Of a stretch of DNA of 23,215 nucleotides, positions 21,346 through 23,215 are shown piece after piece. The stretch is from a virus. The position numbers were made by a program, and so were the translations under genes. The DNA lies in the IMG/VR virus record IMGVR_UViG_3300032213_000289, positions 1 through 23,215 of that record, one strand, 5' to 3'. The first letter of the stretch is position 1, and each line of letters opens with the position of its first letter. Below the pieces are notes generated by a model. The model ran no database searches. It had not been told where the DNA came from and was given only the letters and a program-made list of their open reading frames with translations.

Positions 21346-22830
21346 ATGGCCCTAGTTCCACTGAATATTCCACCGGGTGTAGTCCGCAGCGGAACAGAGC
21401 TTCAGTCTTCTGGTCGCTGGTATGACGTTAACCTTGTCCGCTGGACAGAAGGCGCGATGGAGCCTGTTGGCGGCTGGGAGCGTCGTGGGAATGGAACGCT
21501 CACAGGCAAGTGCCGTGGCCTCCTAACATGGAAAACTAATAGCGGCGTTCGCTTCGCTGGCCTTGGAACGTCTTCAAAACTTTATGCGATGACGCAATCT
21601 AGCGTATTGGTTGATATTACTCCTACTAGTTTTACTGCGGGGTCTGACGATGCTTCTACAGGCGCTGGTTACGGGATTAGCACTTATAGCACTGGCTATT
21701 ACGGCACACCTCGCCCTGACGCTGGTTCTGTAACACCTGCGACAACGTGGAGCCTTGATACTTGGGGCGAATATCTTGTCGGCTGCTCAACATCTGATGG
21801 CAAGCTATACGAATGGCAGCTTGATTTTGTAACGCCCACGAAAGCTGCTGTCATTACAAATGCGCCGACAAACTGTCAGGGGCTTCTCGTTACAGCTGAA
21901 CGCTCTTTGTTCGCACTTGGTGCATCTGGTGATGGTCGTAAGGTAGCTTGGTCTGACCTTGAGAATAACACCATTTGGACTGCTGCATCCACGAACCTTG
22001 CTGGCAGCGTTATTCTCCAGACAACTGGCAAGATTGTGTGTGGCAAGCGCGTTCGTGGTCAGAACCTTATTCTTACAGACATTGACGCCCACACACTGAC
22101 TTACGTTGGTCAGCCTTTTGTTTATCAGGCTGAAATTGCTGGTCGTGCTTGCGGAATTGTGTCTGCGAATGCTGTTGCGGTTCTTGATAACATGGCTGTG
22201 TGGATGGGGCAAAAAGGCTTCCACGTTTATGATGGTTATGTGAAGCCATTGCCGTGTGAGGTGTTTGATTTTGTTTTTAACAACATCAACATCAACCAAA
22301 TCTCTAAGGTTTATGCGGTTAACAACGCGCAATACAACGAGGTGTGGTGGTTCTACCCGTCTGCCAACTCAAACGAAAACGACAGCTACGTTGCTTGGGA
22401 TTACGTTGAGAACCACTGGACGATTGGCACATTGGCTCGCACGGCTGGCACTGACCGCAGTGTGTTCCGTAACCCGATTATGATTGGCGCAAACGGCTAT
22501 ATCTACGACCACGAAGTTGGTTTGAACTACGATAGCTCTTCACCATATGCCGAGAGTGGCCCAGTGCAGATCGGCAACGGCGATAACATCATGTATATCA
22601 ATGAATTGATACCTGATGAGCGCAATCAGGGTGGCGTTACGGCTACGTTTAAAACTCGCTACTATCCGAATAGCGATGAAAGCACATACGGTCCGTATAG
22701 TCTGACCAATCCGACATCGGTGAGGTTTAATGGCCGTCAGGTAAAGATGCGCGTTACAACGACAACCCCGGCAACTAGCTGGCGAGTTGGGACGCAGCGT
22801 CTGAATGCAATCGCTGGGGGCCGTAGGTGA
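21346..22830 (+). CDS. gp10-like (phage stabilisation/tail) structural protein
   Basis: A 494-residue beta-rich protein. It opens with ALVPLNIPPGVVRSGTELQS and SGRWYDVNLVRWTEGAMEPV GGWE, an opening common to structural proteins of podovirus-like phages that resemble P22 gp10, which plugs and extends the portal-adaptor channel. Repeated beta-strand blocks (WGEYLVGCSTSDGKLYEWQL, VAVLDNMAVWMGQKGFHVYD, VWWFYPSANSNENDSYVAWD) suggest a propeller. Function as a tail hub or DNA-stabilisation factor is inferred; the fold resemblance is from memory. It follows the DUF6378-like gene by two bases and overlaps the next GTG by 4 bases. Confidence 0.75.
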   Translation: MALVPLNIPPGVVRSGTELQSSGRWYDVNLVRWTEGAMEPVGGWERRGNGTLTGKCRGLLTWKTNSGVRFAGLGTSSKLYAMTQSSVLVDITPTSFTAGSDDASTGAGYGISTYSTGYYGTPRPDAGSVTPATTWSLDTWGEYLVGCSTSDGKLYEWQLDFVTPTKAAVITNAPTNCQGLLVTAERSLFALGASGDGRKVAWSDLENNTIWTAASTNLAGSVILQTTGKIVCGKRVRGQNLILTDIDAHTLTYVGQPFVYQAEIAGRACGIVSANAVAVLDNMAVWMGQKGFHVYDGYVKPLPCEVFDFVFNNININQISKVYAVNNAQYNEVWWFYPSANSNENDSYVAWDYVENHWTIGTLARTAGTDRSVFRNPIMIGANGYIYDHEVGLNYDSSSPYAESGPVQIGNGDNIMYINELIPDERNQGGVTATFKTRYYPNSDESTYGPYSLTNPTSVRFNGRQVKMRVTTTTPATSWRVGTQRLNAIAGGRR

Positions 22831-23215
22831 GCATTAAACTACCGCCACCTCCAGGCACATATAACCCTGCGTATGAAGCGCAGCGGAACCGCCTTATAGA
22901 GCTTTATTCTAACACCCTTTACGAGAAGGGTCAGGACGTTGGCATCTATGCGCCAGCAAAGCTGATTTACGAAGGCTTCTACGGCCAGTTCAAGAAGACG
23001 ACCAGCGTATCTCCTGCCGCGACGAATACGGCTTACGCGATTACGTTTGACACAACCGAAGAAAGCAACAAAGTTTCAATCGGCTCTCCTGCATCTCGGA
23101 TTGTTGTAGAGGAAGCTGGCATCTATAATTTCTCAGCCCACTACACAATTCTATCTAATAACAGCAGCGCAAAAACTACATATTTTTGGTTCAGGAAAAA
23201 TGGAACCGATGTTCC
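22827..23215 (+). CDS. Virion structural protein (3' partial)
   Basis: It starts at GTG 22827, overlapping the previous stop (GTGA), and runs off the window after 129 residues. Residues 1-55 are ordered (SIKLPPPPGTYNPAYEAQRN, LIELYSNTLYEKGQDVGIYA). From about 55, the sequence TTSVSPAATNTAYAITFDTT then VEEAGIYNFSAHYTILSNNS and TTYFWFRKNGTDV resembles jelly-roll domains (C1q-like) used in phage virion proteins. It is likely part of the tail or a fibre. Its full length and terminus cannot be seen. Confidence 0.7.
   Translation, partial: MSIKLPPPPGTYNPAYEAQRNRLIELYSNTLYEKGQDVGIYAPAKLIYEGFYGQFKKTTSVSPAATNTAYAITFDTTEESNKVSIGSPASRIVVEEAGIYNFSAHYTILSNNSSAKTTYFWFRKNGTDV

Noticed and set aside
1-23215. 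Integrase, repressor, attachment site, tRNA or transposase
   Set aside because: None was seen, so temperate lifestyle or mobile-element insertion cannot be claimed from this window.

Overview
This window is one contiguous stretch of a tailed double-stranded DNA bacteriophage genome. Every supported gene lies on the + strand, and most neighbours overlap at stop/start junctions or are separated by only a few bases. The gene set is podovirus-like: a terminase pair, a large P22-type portal, an acidic scaffold, an SU10-type HK97-fold capsid protein, a head-tail adaptor, a gp10-like protein and no tape-measure gene. The lysis cassette (GH19 endolysin plus Rz/Rz1-type spanins) points to a Gram-negative host. 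Gene content and base composition fit a proteobacterium, perhaps an alphaproteobacterium, but the sequence does not fix the host. No integrase, repressor, tRNA or CRISPR array was seen.

Layout. (1) 1-1847: the C-terminal end of a replication-type protein, a complete cytosine-5 DNA methyltransferase, then small genes, one of them a tryptophan-rich 53-residue ORF out of frame with its neighbour. (2) 1848-3665: a run of micro-genes of about 30-75 codons, including an RMF/CrpP-like protein, short membrane proteins and two proteins sharing an H-x3-C...C-x-C-G motif. (3) 3666-5851: small and large terminase subunits, then three small Lys/Ala-rich basic proteins. (4) 5861-12620: portal, a 751-residue Ala/Gly/Thr-rich repetitive protein, a small conserved protein, scaffold and major capsid protein, closed by a strong hairpin. 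(5) 12672-18054: a small conserved protein, head-tail adaptor, three tail-fibre-like proteins, a triple-LamG adhesin and a fibre assembly chaperone. (6) 18057-20025: the lysis cassette, with three membrane-protein holin candidates (one carrying an EF-hand loop), a GH19 endolysin and an overlapping spanin pair. (7) 20038-23215: a calcineurin-like phosphoesterase, a DUF6378-like protein, a gp10-like structural protein and a partial virion protein running off the edge.

How it fits together. The terminase packages DNA through the portal into a shell built from scaffold and capsid protein. The adaptor and gp10-like protein close the head and build the short tail. The fibre and LamG proteins probably recognise the host, assisted by the chaperone. 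The lysis genes release progeny. The only non-coding gaps longer than about 30 bases are at 1848-1917, 12621-12671 and possibly 3540-3665; these are the natural places for transcription control. The least explained items are the micro-gene cluster, the repetitive protein between portal and scaffold, the decapeptide-repeat fibre and the EF-hand membrane protein.
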